Shown: positions 1 through 8,457, counted from the first letter of the stretch. The stretch is 39,638 nucleotides of DNA from a bacterium (GCA_029557815.1 JAKQHX010000037.1:1-39638), one strand, 5' to 3'. Notes: generated from the letters alone by a model not told the origin. Numbers and translations are program-made.

Positions 1-1
1 G

Positions 2-1264
2 AAGCCGATTCAGCTCACAAATGATGCAAACCACGAACATGAGTGGTCGCGACCAAGCCCTGATGGAAACAAGATTCTATACATGAAAGCATCGGCCGGC
101 AGCAGCGTAAACTTCGCCATGGAGTCAAATGAACTATGGATTATGAATATAGACGGTAGCGATCAGCGCAGCATCATTGATAGAGCGAAACGCAACAGAT
201 TTGGATGGAGCGGCATGGGACACGCCGAATGGGCACCAGACTCCAGCAAGATTGTACTCGTAGCAAACATGCCGAACCAGACCAATCATATATTCGTTAC
301 TGACTCTTCCGGCAACAATCCGAAGCAGATAACTCAAGACGTACAAATAGACGGCCACAAAACATTGCCGCTCGATCCGTCCTGGTCGAACACCAACCAG
401 ATAGTCTTTGCCAGACAATGGAACTGTTTCTATATATGTGGCAGCCAAGACATCTTCAAGATTGACTACCTTAGCGGCAAGGAGACGCGAATAACAAATG
501 ATCCTCAGTGGAATTTTGATCCATACATATCACCAGATGGCCGTTACTACTTGTGGCTAAGCTTTAGGACAAGTCCTATCGTCTGCCCGTGCGACCTGAT
601 ACGCGGAAACACATCCGGTGACCTTAACCCACAGCCGGTAATAGCAGATGATGGCAGCAATGCCAATGGGACATTTTCGGCTGACAGCAAAACTATCCTA
701 TTCTTGAAATCAGACCTTAATAAGCAGGTGCTGCATAGTATCGGTATTGATGGCAAAGGCCTGAAGAAACTGGCCTTAACGAACGCTGGAGAAAGTGGAA
801 TCGCATCCTTCATTGAGAATAATCAGCAGAACCCAGGCGATTCTGCGCCCCAAGAACCGCCTGCCTCACCTCCTTCTACGGGCAATCCGACACAACCGCC
901 CGCAACGACACCCACCCAGACCTCACCGACAAATCCGGCACCACCATCTGCTCCAACCATCCCTCTTGAAACGGTCAAAAATGTTACTACAAAGCTTGAC
1001 TTTAGTTTATGGAGCGGATATTCCATAACACTAAACTGGAGCCCGCCTAGCGGAGGAAGTAGTGATTTAACATACAGTATTTTGCGCAACGGCACTACCC
1101 TATCAACAACTTCATCCACTTCTTACACCGACCGACAGGTAACCCCTAATACTACATATTCCTACGTCGTACAGGCGCAACAAAACCAAACAACGACTAC
1201 TTCGCCCGCCACAAAAGTGGCACTCGAATGTTGGTTTATATTCTGCTCCCTTAAGGACAAGTAG
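2..1264 (+). CDS. TolB-like beta-propeller protein with C-terminal fibronectin type III domain (5' partial)
   Basis: The reading frame is open from base 2, so the ATG at 83 used by the ORF track is internal and the true start lies outside the window. The visible part begins in a PD40/WD40-like blade (LTND then SPDGNKILYM) and shows further blades with the same pattern (WAPDSSKIVLVA, ISPDGRYYLWL, FSADSKTILFL), as in TolB-type propellers. A Pro/Thr-rich linker follows at about residues 275-320, then one fibronectin type III module (ITLNWSPPSG, YSILRNG, TYSYVVQA). The layout suggests an exported or surface protein that binds a ligand or partner; the signal sequence would be upstream. It converges on tsaB, with 37 bp between stops. 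The substrate is unknown. Confidence 0.75.
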   Translation, partial: KPIQLTNDANHEHEWSRPSPDGNKILYMKASAGSSVNFAMESNELWIMNIDGSDQRSIIDRAKRNRFGWSGMGHAEWAPDSSKIVLVANMPNQTNHIFVTDSSGNNPKQITQDVQIDGHKTLPLDPSWSNTNQIVFARQWNCFYICGSQDIFKIDYLSGKETRITNDPQWNFDPYISPDGRYYLWLSFRTSPIVCPCDLIRGNTSGDLNPQPVIADDGSNANGTFSADSKTILFLKSDLNKQVLHSIGIDGKGLKKLALTNAGESGIASFIENNQQNPGDSAPQEPPASPPSTGNPTQPPATTPTQTSPTNPAPPSAPTIPLETVKNVTTKLDFSLWSGYSITLNWSPPSGGSSDLTYSILRNGTTLSTTSSTSYTDRQVTPNTTYSYVVQAQQNQTTTTSPATKVALECWFIFCSLKDK

Positions 1265-1301
1265 TCGCTTAGTCCCGGCTGGCACATAGAGTGAAAGGTA
1301 C

Positions 1302-1694
1302 CTAGCGCCGCTTAGGCTTGGTTATATTTGCCGGACTTCCATATTCGGGCACTACTACGATGCCGCCACTACCGTTCTGCAGTGATACCACTCCATCGCG
1401 CAGCCAGTTGTCGCCACCGGCTCCAAAAACCGGTATGTTCAAGCCGTTTGCAAGCGCGTTTGCAACGCTTACACCAATACGCAGCCCCGTAAAGCTGCCA
1501 GGCCCGTTATACACAACAATTCCTGTTAAGTCGCCCAAAGTACCGCCCTGGGCAGTGAGGAGAGCATCTATTTTCTTGTTGATCGTCTCGGCAAGTTGCC
1601 GGTGCGCCTGCCATGTTTCGTACGCAAGTTCGGTTCCTTCCTCAAACAAACCGATTTCCGCTTCTGGCTTGTCAGTTCTGATAGTCAAGATCAT
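1302..1694 (-). CDS. tsaB: tRNA threonylcarbamoyladenosine biosynthesis protein TsaB, short form
   Basis: TsaB is an ASKHA-fold partner of TsaD and TsaE in making t6A37 on ANN-decoding tRNAs. The family signature YNGPGSFTGLRIG (residues about 62-74) and the N-terminal start MILTIRTD are clear. The protein is only 130 aa, whereas TsaB is usually 200-230 aa, so the second actin-like subdomain is missing. There is no frameshift remnant: downstream DNA converges directly on the neighbouring gene. Its ATG overlaps the tsaE stop by 4 bp (ATGA), so translation is probably coupled. tsaD is not in the window. Confidence 0.85.
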   Translation of the reverse strand: MILTIRTDKPEAEIGLFEEGTELAYETWQAHRQLAETINKKIDALLTAQGGTLGDLTGIVVYNGPGSFTGLRIGVSVANALANGLNIPVFGAGGDNWLRDGVVSLQNGSGGIVVVPEYGSPANITKPKRR

Positions 1695-2146
1695 AGGATA
1701 CCATCCACTGCATACGTTAGTGCCTTAGGAAATTCAACCTCCAGTTCACGGCTTTCGTGAGCCGTACGCTTCAGCCTGATGGCCAGACGCTGCTCTGGCA
1801 ACACATGTGACATCACCTCTCCCCACTCAACCACCGTTATAGCACCTTCCTCATCAATCACCTCTTGCAGTTCGTGTTCGACCAACCCAGGTTCGTGCAG
1901 CCTATAAAAATCAAAATGATGAAGCCTGAGGCTAGCACCCTGATATACCTTGCTGATAGTAAAGGTGGGGCTCGCCACCCGGTCAACGCTGCCGATTCCA
2001 CGTGCCAAGCCACGGACAAACGTTGTCTTGCCGCCCCCAAGGTCGCTCACGAGCTCGATAACCTCACCGCCGCGTAACCGCTGAGCCAACTGTTCAGCAA
2101 GCCGTTCGGTCTCGCTGGCACTTTTAGTTTCTATCTGTAGTTTCAT
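1691..2146 (-). CDS. tsaE: tRNA threonylcarbamoyladenosine biosynthesis ATPase TsaE
   Basis: TsaE is the P-loop ATPase of the t6A complex. Walker A is [18 protein letters not shown] (residues about 36-53), followed by the family block [12 protein letters not shown] and the HHFDFYRL motif; VVEWGE is near the C-terminus. The ORF track begins at 2311, but the first 55 codons do not resemble TsaE. The ATG at 2146 gives a normal 151 aa protein starting [16 protein letters not shown] hexamer lies 7 nt upstream of this ATG, which supports the start and suggests a leaderless message. It forms an operon with tsaB and is divergent from the PRC-barrel gene. Confidence 0.9.
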   Translation of the reverse strand: MKLQIETKSASETERLAEQLAQRLRGGEVIELVSDLGGGKTTFVRGLARGIGSVDRVASPTFTISKVYQGASLRLHHFDFYRLHEPGLVEHELQEVIDEEGAITVVEWGEVMSHVLPEQRLAIRLKRTAHESRELEVEFPKALTYAVDGIL

Positions 2147-2194
2147 CTTAGATATTTTAATACATTCGCTACTGCCTACCATAAGCCAATACGG

Positions 2195-2206
2195 TATACT
2201 GAGGAG
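2195..2206 (+). promoter_or_regulatory. -10 hexamer and Shine-Dalgarno of the PRC-barrel gene
   Basis: TATACT at 2195-2200 is followed at once by GAGGAG (2201-2206), 4 nt before the ATG at 2211. If TATACT is the -10 element, transcription would start after the Shine-Dalgarno sequence, so either the message is leaderless or another promoter is used. No clear -35 is seen. Confidence 0.4.
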
Positions 2207-2210
2207 TACC

Positions 2211-2735
2211 ATGCTACAGCTTAGCGACTCACTGCTGCACAAACAGGTTATGTCACTCCGGACAGGCGGTCCGATTGCCACCATACTACAGCCAATTATC
2301 AACCCGAACAATCTGAAAATCGAAGGCTTCTACTGCGAAGACCGGTTTGATAAATCACAACTGGTTTTGCTCACCCAGGATATCCGGGATACGCTTTCGC
2401 AAGGCTATGTCGTTAACGACCACGAAGTACTTGTGCGCCCAGAGGAGCTCGTACGACTACAGAAAACCATACGGCTCAACTTTCAGTTGCATGGCAAGCA
2501 TGTCGTGACCGTGAACAAGCAAAAAGTCGGCAAGGTGACAGACTACGCCACCGAAACATCGACGTTCTATATCCAGAAAATCTACGTCGGGCAAAGCATC
2601 CTGAAAAGCCTGAGTGCGGGCCAGCTGAGCATCGATCGCAACCAGATTGTCGAGATCACAAACAAAAAGATTATCATCCAGGAAATCCTCAAAGGACACA
2701 AGGCGCCGCTCACCGCCACCTCGCCAGCTGCATAA
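2211..2735 (+). CDS. PRC-barrel domain-like protein
   Basis: The protein has 174 aa and no membrane segment or signal peptide. The N-terminal half (LHKQVMSLRTGGPIATI, NNLKIEGFYC) and a second segment (LHGKHVVTVNKQKVGKVTDYA) each resemble the beta-rich start of a PRC-barrel, suggesting two tandem barrels. PRC-barrels occur in RimM and in small stress proteins and usually mediate protein or RNA contacts. Nothing in the sequence gives a specific role. It starts at an ATG 4 nt after GAGGAG. It is divergent from tsaE and lies 72 bp upstream of an ABC exporter on the same strand. Confidence 0.6.
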   Translation: MLQLSDSLLHKQVMSLRTGGPIATILQPIINPNNLKIEGFYCEDRFDKSQLVLLTQDIRDTLSQGYVVNDHEVLVRPEELVRLQKTIRLNFQLHGKHVVTVNKQKVGKVTDYATETSTFYIQKIYVGQSILKSLSAGQLSIDRNQIVEITNKKIIIQEILKGHKAPLTATSPAA

Positions 2736-2764
2736 ATCATCTTTCCCGTTAGGCCCCAGGGGTG

Positions 2765-2800
2765 TACAATAGCCTTCTGAAGATTTTCTGAAAGAAGGAG
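2765..2800 (+). promoter_or_regulatory. Putative promoter and Shine-Dalgarno for the ABC exporter operon
   Basis: A TG-TACAAT -10 element (2765-2770) precedes a strong ribosome binding site, AAGAAGGAG, ending at 2800. This supports the GTG start at 2808. The -35 region (TTTCCC, 17 bp upstream) is weak. Confidence 0.4.
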
Positions 2801-2807
2801 CCCGATA

Positions 2808-3764
2808 GTGCCGAAATCTGCTATTGTCACAAAAAACCTGCATAAGTCATACGGAGAACTGAAAGTTCTCCAAGGTATCAACCTATCCGTTGAACCCGGC
2901 AGCATCACCGCGCTGCTCGGGCCAAACGGTGCCGGCAAAACAACTATCGTACGCATCCTTAGCACATTATTAAAAGCAGACAAGGGTACGGTGAAGGTCG
3001 GCGGCTTCGATGCGTCAAAAACACCCGAAAAGGTCCGCGAAGTCATCGGCCTAACCGGCCAGTATGCCGCTGTCGACGAATATCTCTCCGGCCGCGAGAA
3101 TCTGGAAATGATCGGACGCCTGTACCGTCTGAGCAAAAAAGATGCCGCCACACGGGCTCAGCAGCTACTTGAACAGTTCGACCTCGTAAAAGCGGCTGAT
3201 AGAATCACCAAAACGTATTCCGGCGGCATGCGCAGACGGCTCGACTTGGCAGCCAGCCTTATCGTAGCACCACCGATTCTCTTCCTGGACGAACCGACGA
3301 CCGGACTGGATCCGAGAAGTCGTATCGCCATGTGGGACATCATTAAAGACCTCGTAAATAATGGCACGACCATACTACTTACCACACAGTATCTCGAAGA
3401 AGCTGATCTGCTCGCTAACAAAATCGTCGTCATTGACGGCGGCAAGGTAATCGCCGAAGGAACAGCCGACCAGCTCAAGAAAAAGACCGGTAACGAACGG
3501 CTGGAGCTCACTATTAGTCGCAAGAGCAACTTCAAGAAGGCCCAGGAAATCGTCGACAGCGGATCACTACAAGTGGATGAGAAACAACGTATGCTTTCTA
3601 TTGCAAACAACCGTGGTGCGAGCCAAGTGGCGGATATACTTAACAAACTGGAAAAAGCCGGCATAAAGATCGACAGCCTCGCCCTACATAAGCCGACGCT
3701 CGACGACGTATTCTTGACGCTTACCGGCAAGCAAGCCACCGGCACTACAAAGGAGGATCAGTAA
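2808..3764 (+). CDS. ABC-2 type transporter ATP-binding protein (DrrA-like)
   Basis: This is the ATPase subunit of an exporter. Walker A GPNGAGKTT (about residues 37-45), the Q-loop region GLTGQYAAVDEYLSG, signature YSGGMRRRLDLAASL and Walker B ILFLDEPTTGLDP are all intact. The 'GMRRRLDLA' signature and the C-terminal extension (HKPTLDDVFLTLTG) are typical of DrrA/daunorubicin-resistance-type ATPases. At 318 aa it is full length. Translation starts at GTG after AAGAAGGAG. The stop overlaps the permease start (TAATG), so one half-size exporter of a drug, lipid or polysaccharide is likely. The substrate cannot be told from sequence. Confidence 0.92.
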   Translation: MPKSAIVTKNLHKSYGELKVLQGINLSVEPGSITALLGPNGAGKTTIVRILSTLLKADKGTVKVGGFDASKTPEKVREVIGLTGQYAAVDEYLSGRENLEMIGRLYRLSKKDAATRAQQLLEQFDLVKAADRITKTYSGGMRRRLDLAASLIVAPPILFLDEPTTGLDPRSRIAMWDIIKDLVNNGTTILLTTQYLEEADLLANKIVVIDGGKVIAEGTADQLKKKTGNERLELTISRKSNFKKAQEIVDSGSLQVDEKQRMLSIANNRGASQVADILNKLEKAGIKIDSLALHKPTLDDVFLTLTGKQATGTTKEDQ

Positions 3765-4576
3765 TGGCCAGTCCAGCAGACACAACGTTCAAACCACAGC
3801 AGCGCTCTGAGTTGTACTGGGCACTCAGCAATTGCGGCATACTGATTGTCCGCAGCGCCAAACACATTATAAAAAACTTCGATCAGCTGCTATCTGTCGC
3901 TTTTCAGCCAATTATGTTCATGCTGCTATTCCGGTATGTCTTTGGCGGTGCCATCAACACCGGCGGGACAAGCTACGTCAACTTCCTCGTGGCCGGTATC
4001 CTCATCCAGAGTGCCGCTTTTGGCGCCAGTTACACCGCCATCGGTATTGCGACCGACATGCAGCGTGGCATCATCGACCGCTTCAAGTCACTACCGATGC
4101 TGCCTTCTGCCGTGCTTGTCGGACACACCGTTGCCGATCTTGTGCGTAACACAGCATCCAGCATCATCATGATCTTGGTTGGACTAGCCGTCGGCTTTCG
4201 GCCGGAAGCCAACGCCTGGGAATGGACTTTGGTATTTGCAATCTTGCTCCTGTTCACATTTGCCATGTCCTGGCTTTCGGCCATCATGGGGCTACTTGCA
4301 AAAAGCATCGAAGCAGTCCAATGGATGACGTTCGTTTTTGTCTTCCCGATTACGTTTGCTTCGAGTGCATTTGTACCAACTGATGGTATGCCAAAATACT
4401 TGCGTATCTTTGCCGAAAATCAACCTGTTACGCAGGTCATCGAAGCGATTCGTGCACTGCTTGTCGGCACGCCGGTCGGTAGTTACGGCTGGAAAGCGCT
4501 CGCCTGGTGCCTGGGTATCTTGATAGTGAGTGTTGCGATCTCAATCAAGCTGTTCCGAAGCCGCACCCCAAATTAA
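3764..4576 (+). CDS. ABC-2 type transporter permease (DrrB-like)
   Basis: This is the 270-aa membrane partner of the preceding ATPase. There are about six hydrophobic segments, starting near LLSVAFQPIMFMLLFRYVFGG. The ABC-2 signature region (ITFASSAFVPTDGMPKYLR, then ENQPVTQVIEAIRALL) is typical of DrrB permeases. The ATG overlaps the ATPase stop by one base, with AAAGGAGGA upstream. It converges on recX with an 8 bp gap. Homodimeric assembly with two ATPase subunits is expected from the family. Confidence 0.92.
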   Translation: MASPADTTFKPQQRSELYWALSNCGILIVRSAKHIIKNFDQLLSVAFQPIMFMLLFRYVFGGAINTGGTSYVNFLVAGILIQSAAFGASYTAIGIATDMQRGIIDRFKSLPMLPSAVLVGHTVADLVRNTASSIIMILVGLAVGFRPEANAWEWTLVFAILLLFTFAMSWLSAIMGLLAKSIEAVQWMTFVFVFPITFASSAFVPTDGMPKYLRIFAENQPVTQVIEAIRALLVGTPVGSYGWKALAWCLGILIVSVAISIKLFRSRTPN

Positions 4577-4584
4577 TGCCTACC

Positions 4585-5190
4585 CTATTCCTCATTGTCT
4601 TCTAATGCGGATTTGATATCTCCGTAAGAGAAGCCTTGCCTAGAAAGGTATTGCATGAGTTTTATGTTGTCCTGGTACTTCGCTTGCCTGCGCTTTCGTT
4701 CGATGAGTTCGCGCAGTACCTGACGCTCATCAGTCTCATCTTCCTCTAGCACTTCACTGATTACTTCATCCGCTACTTTCTTTTGACGGAGCTCCTGGGC
4801 CAACCGGCGCTTGCTCGTGCTTTTCAACAAGCGACGGGTTGCAACCCACCGTGTCGCGAAATCGGCGTCATTCAAGTACGCCCTTTCGGTGAGTCTATTG
4901 ACAACTATGTTAATAACATGGTCTGTCAAGTCTTTTCGCCGCAAATAATCCCGTATTTCCCCTTCGCTCCTGGGACGATGGGAAATCAGGTTCAACGCCC
5001 TGTCGTACGCCTTATCAATACTGGCCGCACCCTGGAGCTCTGCCAGTTCTCGTTGTGATAGCTCTTGTCCGACCTTAAGACCAGAATTGAGCAGCTCGCT
5101 CTGCGAAAAGGAAAATAAATATTTACCGTCGACATATATCGAGTAGCGATCCTGCCGCTTCACCTGCTGCTTGATAGCCGTGATTTTCAT
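4585..5190 (-). CDS. recX: Regulatory protein RecX
   Basis: RecX binds along RecA filaments and modulates strand exchange. The protein has 201 aa and the three-helix repeats of the family: ALNLISHRPRSEGEIRDYLRRK, then VVNRLTERAYLNDADFATRWV, and RLAQELRQKKV. It lies downstream of recA on the same strand, a common arrangement, but two small frames (77 and 14 codons) separate them. The ATG at 5190 follows TTAATTA with no good Shine-Dalgarno. The TATAAT at 5193-5198 is only 2 nt away, too close to be its -10. Confidence 0.9.
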   Translation of the reverse strand: MKITAIKQQVKRQDRYSIYVDGKYLFSFSQSELLNSGLKVGQELSQRELAELQGAASIDKAYDRALNLISHRPRSEGEIRDYLRRKDLTDHVINIVVNRLTERAYLNDADFATRWVATRRLLKSTSKRRLAQELRQKKVADEVISEVLEEDETDERQVLRELIERKRRQAKYQDNIKLMQYLSRQGFSYGDIKSALEDNEE

Positions 5191-5193
5191 TAA

Positions 5194-5238
5194 TTATAAA
5201 TAACCATCAGTGCCGTGCAGCAATACCGCTTTCTTCAT
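5194..5238 (-). pseudogene. 14-codon ORF resembling the start of an alpha/beta-hydrolase
   Basis: An ATG 3 bp after the 77-aa gene's stop, preceded by GGAG, reads MKKAVLLHGTDGYL and then stops. The K-A-V-L-L-H-G-T-D-G pattern resembles the first strand and oxyanion loop of small serine hydrolases of the RBBP9/YdeN type. No continuation exists in any frame before recX starts, 3 nt later. It may be the leftover 5' end of a deleted hydrolase gene, or a leader peptide of recX. Both are inference. Confidence 0.3.
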
Positions 5239-5241
5239 TAT

Positions 5242-5475
5242 CTACTCCGAGCTGCTTTCACCTAGAGTTATATTCCGCCCTTCTATCGCAGCTTGTCTCT
5301 CTGCTTCACGGATTCGTGCAATGTTTCTCTGGAAGTCGGCTTCTTCTTGTGGGGTCGCCTCGTCGTATTTCGCAGCCTCGATTGCGCTTACCTCAACACC
5401 AGGAAGAAGCATCGGCCTTACTACACTGGAACCAACTTCTGAGGAGGACGCTTCGCTCGGCAGCTTCTCTGTCAT
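5242..5475 (-). CDS. Small hypothetical protein between recA and recX
   Basis: This 77-aa, Glu/Ser-rich soluble protein has no recognisable domain. Residues about 35-62 (YDEATPQEEADFQRNIARIREAERQ region) should form a charged helix. Its ATG is one base after the recA stop, and AAGGA sits 9 nt upstream, so it is very likely translated from the recA message. The conserved position between recA and recX hints at a link to RecA function or dosage, but the sequence does not show one. Confidence 0.65.
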   Translation of the reverse strand: MTEKLPSEASSSEVGSSVVRPMLLPGVEVSAIEAAKYDEATPQEEADFQRNIARIREAERQAAIEGRNITLGESSSE

Positions 5476-5476
5476 G

Positions 5477-6514
5477 TTATTTTTCCTTGGCGGCGATTTC
5501 GGCTTTTTCGGCTTCGCGGACTTTTTTCTCTATTTCATCCAATACTTTCGGATTAGCTTTCAAGTATTCCTTGGTGGCTTCGCGGCCCTGCCCAATCTTG
5601 GCATCATTATAGCTGAACCAAGCTCCGGACTTTTCGACGATACCTCTATCAGTCGCCAAATCGAGCACATCACCGGTTCGGGATATGCCCTCGTTGTACA
5701 TGATGTCGAACTCCGCCACTCGGAATGGCGGCGCAATCTTGTTCTTTACCACCTTCACCCGGGTACGGTTGCCAATGATATCTTCGCCCTTTTTGATCTG
5801 GGAAATACGACGTATGTCCATACGCGCACTGGCATAAAATTTCAGCGCATTACCACCAGTCGTCGTTTCAGGGTTGCCGAACATAACACCGATCTTCATA
5901 CGGATCTGGTTGATGAAAATAACCGTCGTCTTGGAGCGAGAAATAACGCCAGTCAGCTTTCGCAGCGCCTGGCTCATAAGACGAGCCTGTAGGCCTGGCA
6001 GGCTATCGCCCATGTCACCCTCGATTTCAGCTCTTGGTACAAGCGCCGCAACGGAGTCGACTACTACCAAGTCTACTGCGCTGGAACGCACCAATGTTTC
6101 GGCAATCTCGAGTGCCTGTTCGCCGTTATCCGGCTGAGAGATAAGCAAGTTTTCGATATCTACCCCAATCCGTTTGGCGTAGGCTGGGTCAAGGGCATGT
6201 TCGGCGTCGATAAACGCGGCTGTACCGCCTGCTCTTTGAACGGCAGCAATGGCATGCAGCGTCAGGGTAGTCTTGCCGGAGCTTTCTGGCCCATAGACCT
6301 CGATGATGCGGCCTTTTGGTAGTCCACCACCAAGTGCAATATCTAGACTCAGCGATCCAGTTGGTATGGTCTCTACTGCTGTCTTGTGAGCCTCGCCAAG
6401 CTTCATGATAGAGCCTTTGCCGAACTGCTTCTCTATCGTTTCCATGGCCAGACTGAGCGCCTTGCCCTTGCCTTCCGGTGCACCCTCGGTCTTTGGTTCC
6501 TTCTTTGTCGCCAT
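5477..6514 (-). CDS. recA: Recombinase RecA
   Basis: The DNA strand-exchange recombinase has Walker [10 protein letters not shown], Walker B region [12 protein letters not shown], the L1 segment [17 protein letters not shown] and the L2 region with [19 protein letters not shown]. From ATG 6514 the product is 345 aa, the normal size; the track's upstream ATG at 6553 adds 13 atypical residues. AAAGGGG lies 11 nt before the chosen ATG. The C-terminal tail is lysine- and glutamate-rich rather than purely acidic. The first gene of recA-77aa-recX, it is driven by a promoter divergent from pilB. No obvious LexA box was seen. Confidence 0.97.
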   Translation of the reverse strand: MATKKEPKTEGAPEGKGKALSLAMETIEKQFGKGSIMKLGEAHKTAVETIPTGSLSLDIALGGGLPKGRIIEVYGPESSGKTTLTLHAIAAVQRAGGTAAFIDAEHALDPAYAKRIGVDIENLLISQPDNGEQALEIAETLVRSSAVDLVVVDSVAALVPRAEIEGDMGDSLPGLQARLMSQALRKLTGVISRSKTTVIFINQIRMKIGVMFGNPETTTGGNALKFYASARMDIRRISQIKKGEDIIGNRTRVKVVKNKIAPPFRVAEFDIMYNEGISRTGDVLDLATDRGIVEKSGAWFSYNDAKIGQGREATKEYLKANPKVLDEIEKKVREAEKAEIAAKEK

Positions 6515-6567
6515 ATGTCGTACTACCCCTTTTACCACCCGTTTATTGCACAATATTTACGCCTATT

Positions 6568-6621
6568 AGTATAGCAAATATCTTACGCCTCTTTAAAATG
6601 CTCATGCCTTTCCTATATAAT
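6568..6621. promoter_or_regulatory. Divergent recA / pilB promoters with overlapping -35 elements
   Basis: Minus strand (recA): -10 TATACT at 6568-6573 with an upstream TGc, and -35 TTAAAG at 6591-6596 with a 17 bp spacer. Plus strand (pilB): -35 TTAAAA at 6593-6598, a 17 bp spacer and -10 TATAAT at 6616-6621, 11 nt before the pilB ATG. The two -35 hexamers share the same AT palindrome, so RNA polymerase should not occupy both at once. Confidence 0.65.
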
Positions 6622-6632
6622 GATGTGTAATT

Positions 6633-8453
6633 ATGCGCATATCAGACTCGTTGGTGGAAAAGTTGCTGGTGGCCGCAAAAAAGGTTACCCCAGAAAAACT
6701 CGCCGAACTCAAAGAGCAGGAAAAAACAGAGAAGAAGCCACTGCAGGATTTGGTCATAAAAGGCAGTGTCATTTCTGAAAAAGACCTCACCAAGCTCTAC
6801 GCCGCGGAAATCGACATCCCCTTTGCGGAAGTGAAAGCCAAAGAGATAAAGCGGGAAGTCCTGAAGCTTATACCTGAACGCATCGCCAAGCAGTATGGCG
6901 TGATTCTTTTCGGCGTCGAAGAAGATGGTTCAAAGCTGCTAGCCATGGAAGACCCCGACGATATCCAGGCGGTGAATTTTCTCCAAAAACAGCTCGGTGA
7001 TAACCTCAAGGTCCACGTCGCGACGTCTACAGATATTCGGACAGCGCTTGACCTCTATCGAGGTAATATCAGCAGCGAGCTCACCCAAGTAGTGACTGCC
7101 AGTGATGCCGATGAAGTACCGGAAGAGGAAGAAGACGTCAGCGAAGAAGATCTCGCTGAAGATTCACCGATAGCCCAAACGGTTAACTTGTTAATCGAAT
7201 ATGCCATTCGGTCAAGTGCAAGCGACATTCACATCGAACCACGCGACAGCTACGTCAGCGTCCGCTACCGTATTGATGGCATCCTGAAAGAGGCTAATAA
7301 ACTACCGAAAAAAGTCCATAGCGCTCTTGTGTCCCGCATCAAAATCTTGTCCAACCTCAAACTCGATGAACGCCGTGTGCCACAAGACGGCCGCTTCAAA
7401 ATCCAGATCGGTAGTGCCGTATATGCGCTGCGTGTTTCTACGCTGCCTATCAGCGAAGGTGAAAAAGTCGTTATGCGTATCCTCAGCGAGTCTTCGGAAG
7501 CGCTGTCACTCGAGGATCTTGGCTATTGGGGTGTCTCCCTCAAAAACATCAACGATGCTATCAAGCAGCCACATGGCATGATACTCGTAACCGGGCCGAC
7601 CGGCTCCGGTAAATCCACGAGCTTGTTCAGTATCCTGAGCCTTCTGAATAAACCGAGTGTTAATATCTCTACTGTCGAGGATCCGGTTGAATATAAAATA
7701 CCGGGGGCCAATCAAACGCAGGTCAATCCGAAGGCAGGCATGACATTCGCCAATGGCCTGAGGGCGCTGCTACGCCAAGATCCGAATATCATCATGATAG
7801 GAGAAATCCGCGATATCGAGACAGCCAGCCTTGCCGTCCAGGCAGCGCTGACCGGACACTTGGTGTTTGCGACGCTCCACACCAACAATGCCGCAACCAC
7901 CTTACCACGTCTGCTTGACATGGGACTGGAACCATTCCTCATCGCCAGTACTGTCCGTGCCGTAGTAGGTCAGCGCCTCGTGCGCAGACTGTGTCTGGAT
8001 TGCCGCGAATCTTACACACCTGACGCGGCTACCCTCAAACAAGTTGCTGAAATCTTCAAAACAGACGACAACTCTGTCATGGGCTACGTGCATGAACTAG
8101 AAAAGCAAGCGCTAGACGGCGGCATCGGTAAAGACAACCAAGGGAAATCATCAAAGACCAGCGACCTCAGTACGACAGCGACCAAAATCACACGCCTCTG
8201 GAAAGTACATAACAATGGCTGTGAGGCCTGCAACCATACCGGCTACAAAGGCCGCGTAGGCATCTACGAGGTATTGTCCAATTCCCAGGACATCCAAAGG
8301 CTTATCGTTGCCAATGCAACCAGTGGTGATATCCAAAACCAAGCCATCAAAGAAGGCATGGTTACCATGCAGCTAGACGGATTTATAAAAGCACTGCGCG
8401 GCCAAACCTCCATAGAAGAAATACTACGAGTAACCACGACCGGAGATAATTAA
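6633..8453 (+). CDS. pilB: Type IV pilus assembly ATPase PilB (GspE family)
   Basis: This hexameric ATPase powers pilin polymerisation. The N-terminal MshEN-like domain spans about residues 1-150. An acidic linker (PEEEEDVSEEDLAED) precedes the ATPase core with the Asp-box SSASDIHIEPR, Walker A GPTGSGKST (about 321-329), Walker B IIMIGEIRDIETA and the His-box GHLVFATLHTNNA. The tetracysteine zinc module is present (CLDC about 453-456, CEACNHTGYKGR about 531), but the two CxxC pairs are split by an unusually long insert of about 75 residues rich in polar residues. It is the first gene of the pil operon, with pilC starting 4 bp after its stop. No pilT retraction ATPase follows. Confidence 0.95.
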   Translation: MRISDSLVEKLLVAAKKVTPEKLAELKEQEKTEKKPLQDLVIKGSVISEKDLTKLYAAEIDIPFAEVKAKEIKREVLKLIPERIAKQYGVILFGVEEDGSKLLAMEDPDDIQAVNFLQKQLGDNLKVHVATSTDIRTALDLYRGNISSELTQVVTASDADEVPEEEEDVSEEDLAEDSPIAQTVNLLIEYAIRSSASDIHIEPRDSYVSVRYRIDGILKEANKLPKKVHSALVSRIKILSNLKLDERRVPQDGRFKIQIGSAVYALRVSTLPISEGEKVVMRILSESSEALSLEDLGYWGVSLKNINDAIKQPHGMILVTGPTGSGKSTSLFSILSLLNKPSVNISTVEDPVEYKIPGANQTQVNPKAGMTFANGLRALLRQDPNIIMIGEIRDIETASLAVQAALTGHLVFATLHTNNAATTLPRLLDMGLEPFLIASTVRAVVGQRLVRRLCLDCRESYTPDAATLKQVAEIFKTDDNSVMGYVHELEKQALDGGIGKDNQGKSSKTSDLSTTATKITRLWKVHNNGCEACNHTGYKGRVGIYEVLSNSQDIQRLIVANATSGDIQNQAIKEGMVTMQLDGFIKALRGQTSIEEILRVTTTGDN

Positions 8454-8457
8454 ACGT

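Noticed and set aside
2147-2311. 55-codon upstream extension of tsaE
   Set aside because: It is not TsaE-like, it covers the divergent promoter region, and the ATG at 2146 gives the normal N-terminus.
2582-3151. 189-aa minus-strand ORF over the PRC-barrel and ABC ATPase genes
   Set aside because: It spans two real genes in antisense and has no domain.
5210-5992. 260-aa plus-strand ORF opposite recA
   Set aside because: It covers recA and the 77-aa gene in antisense; no family signature.
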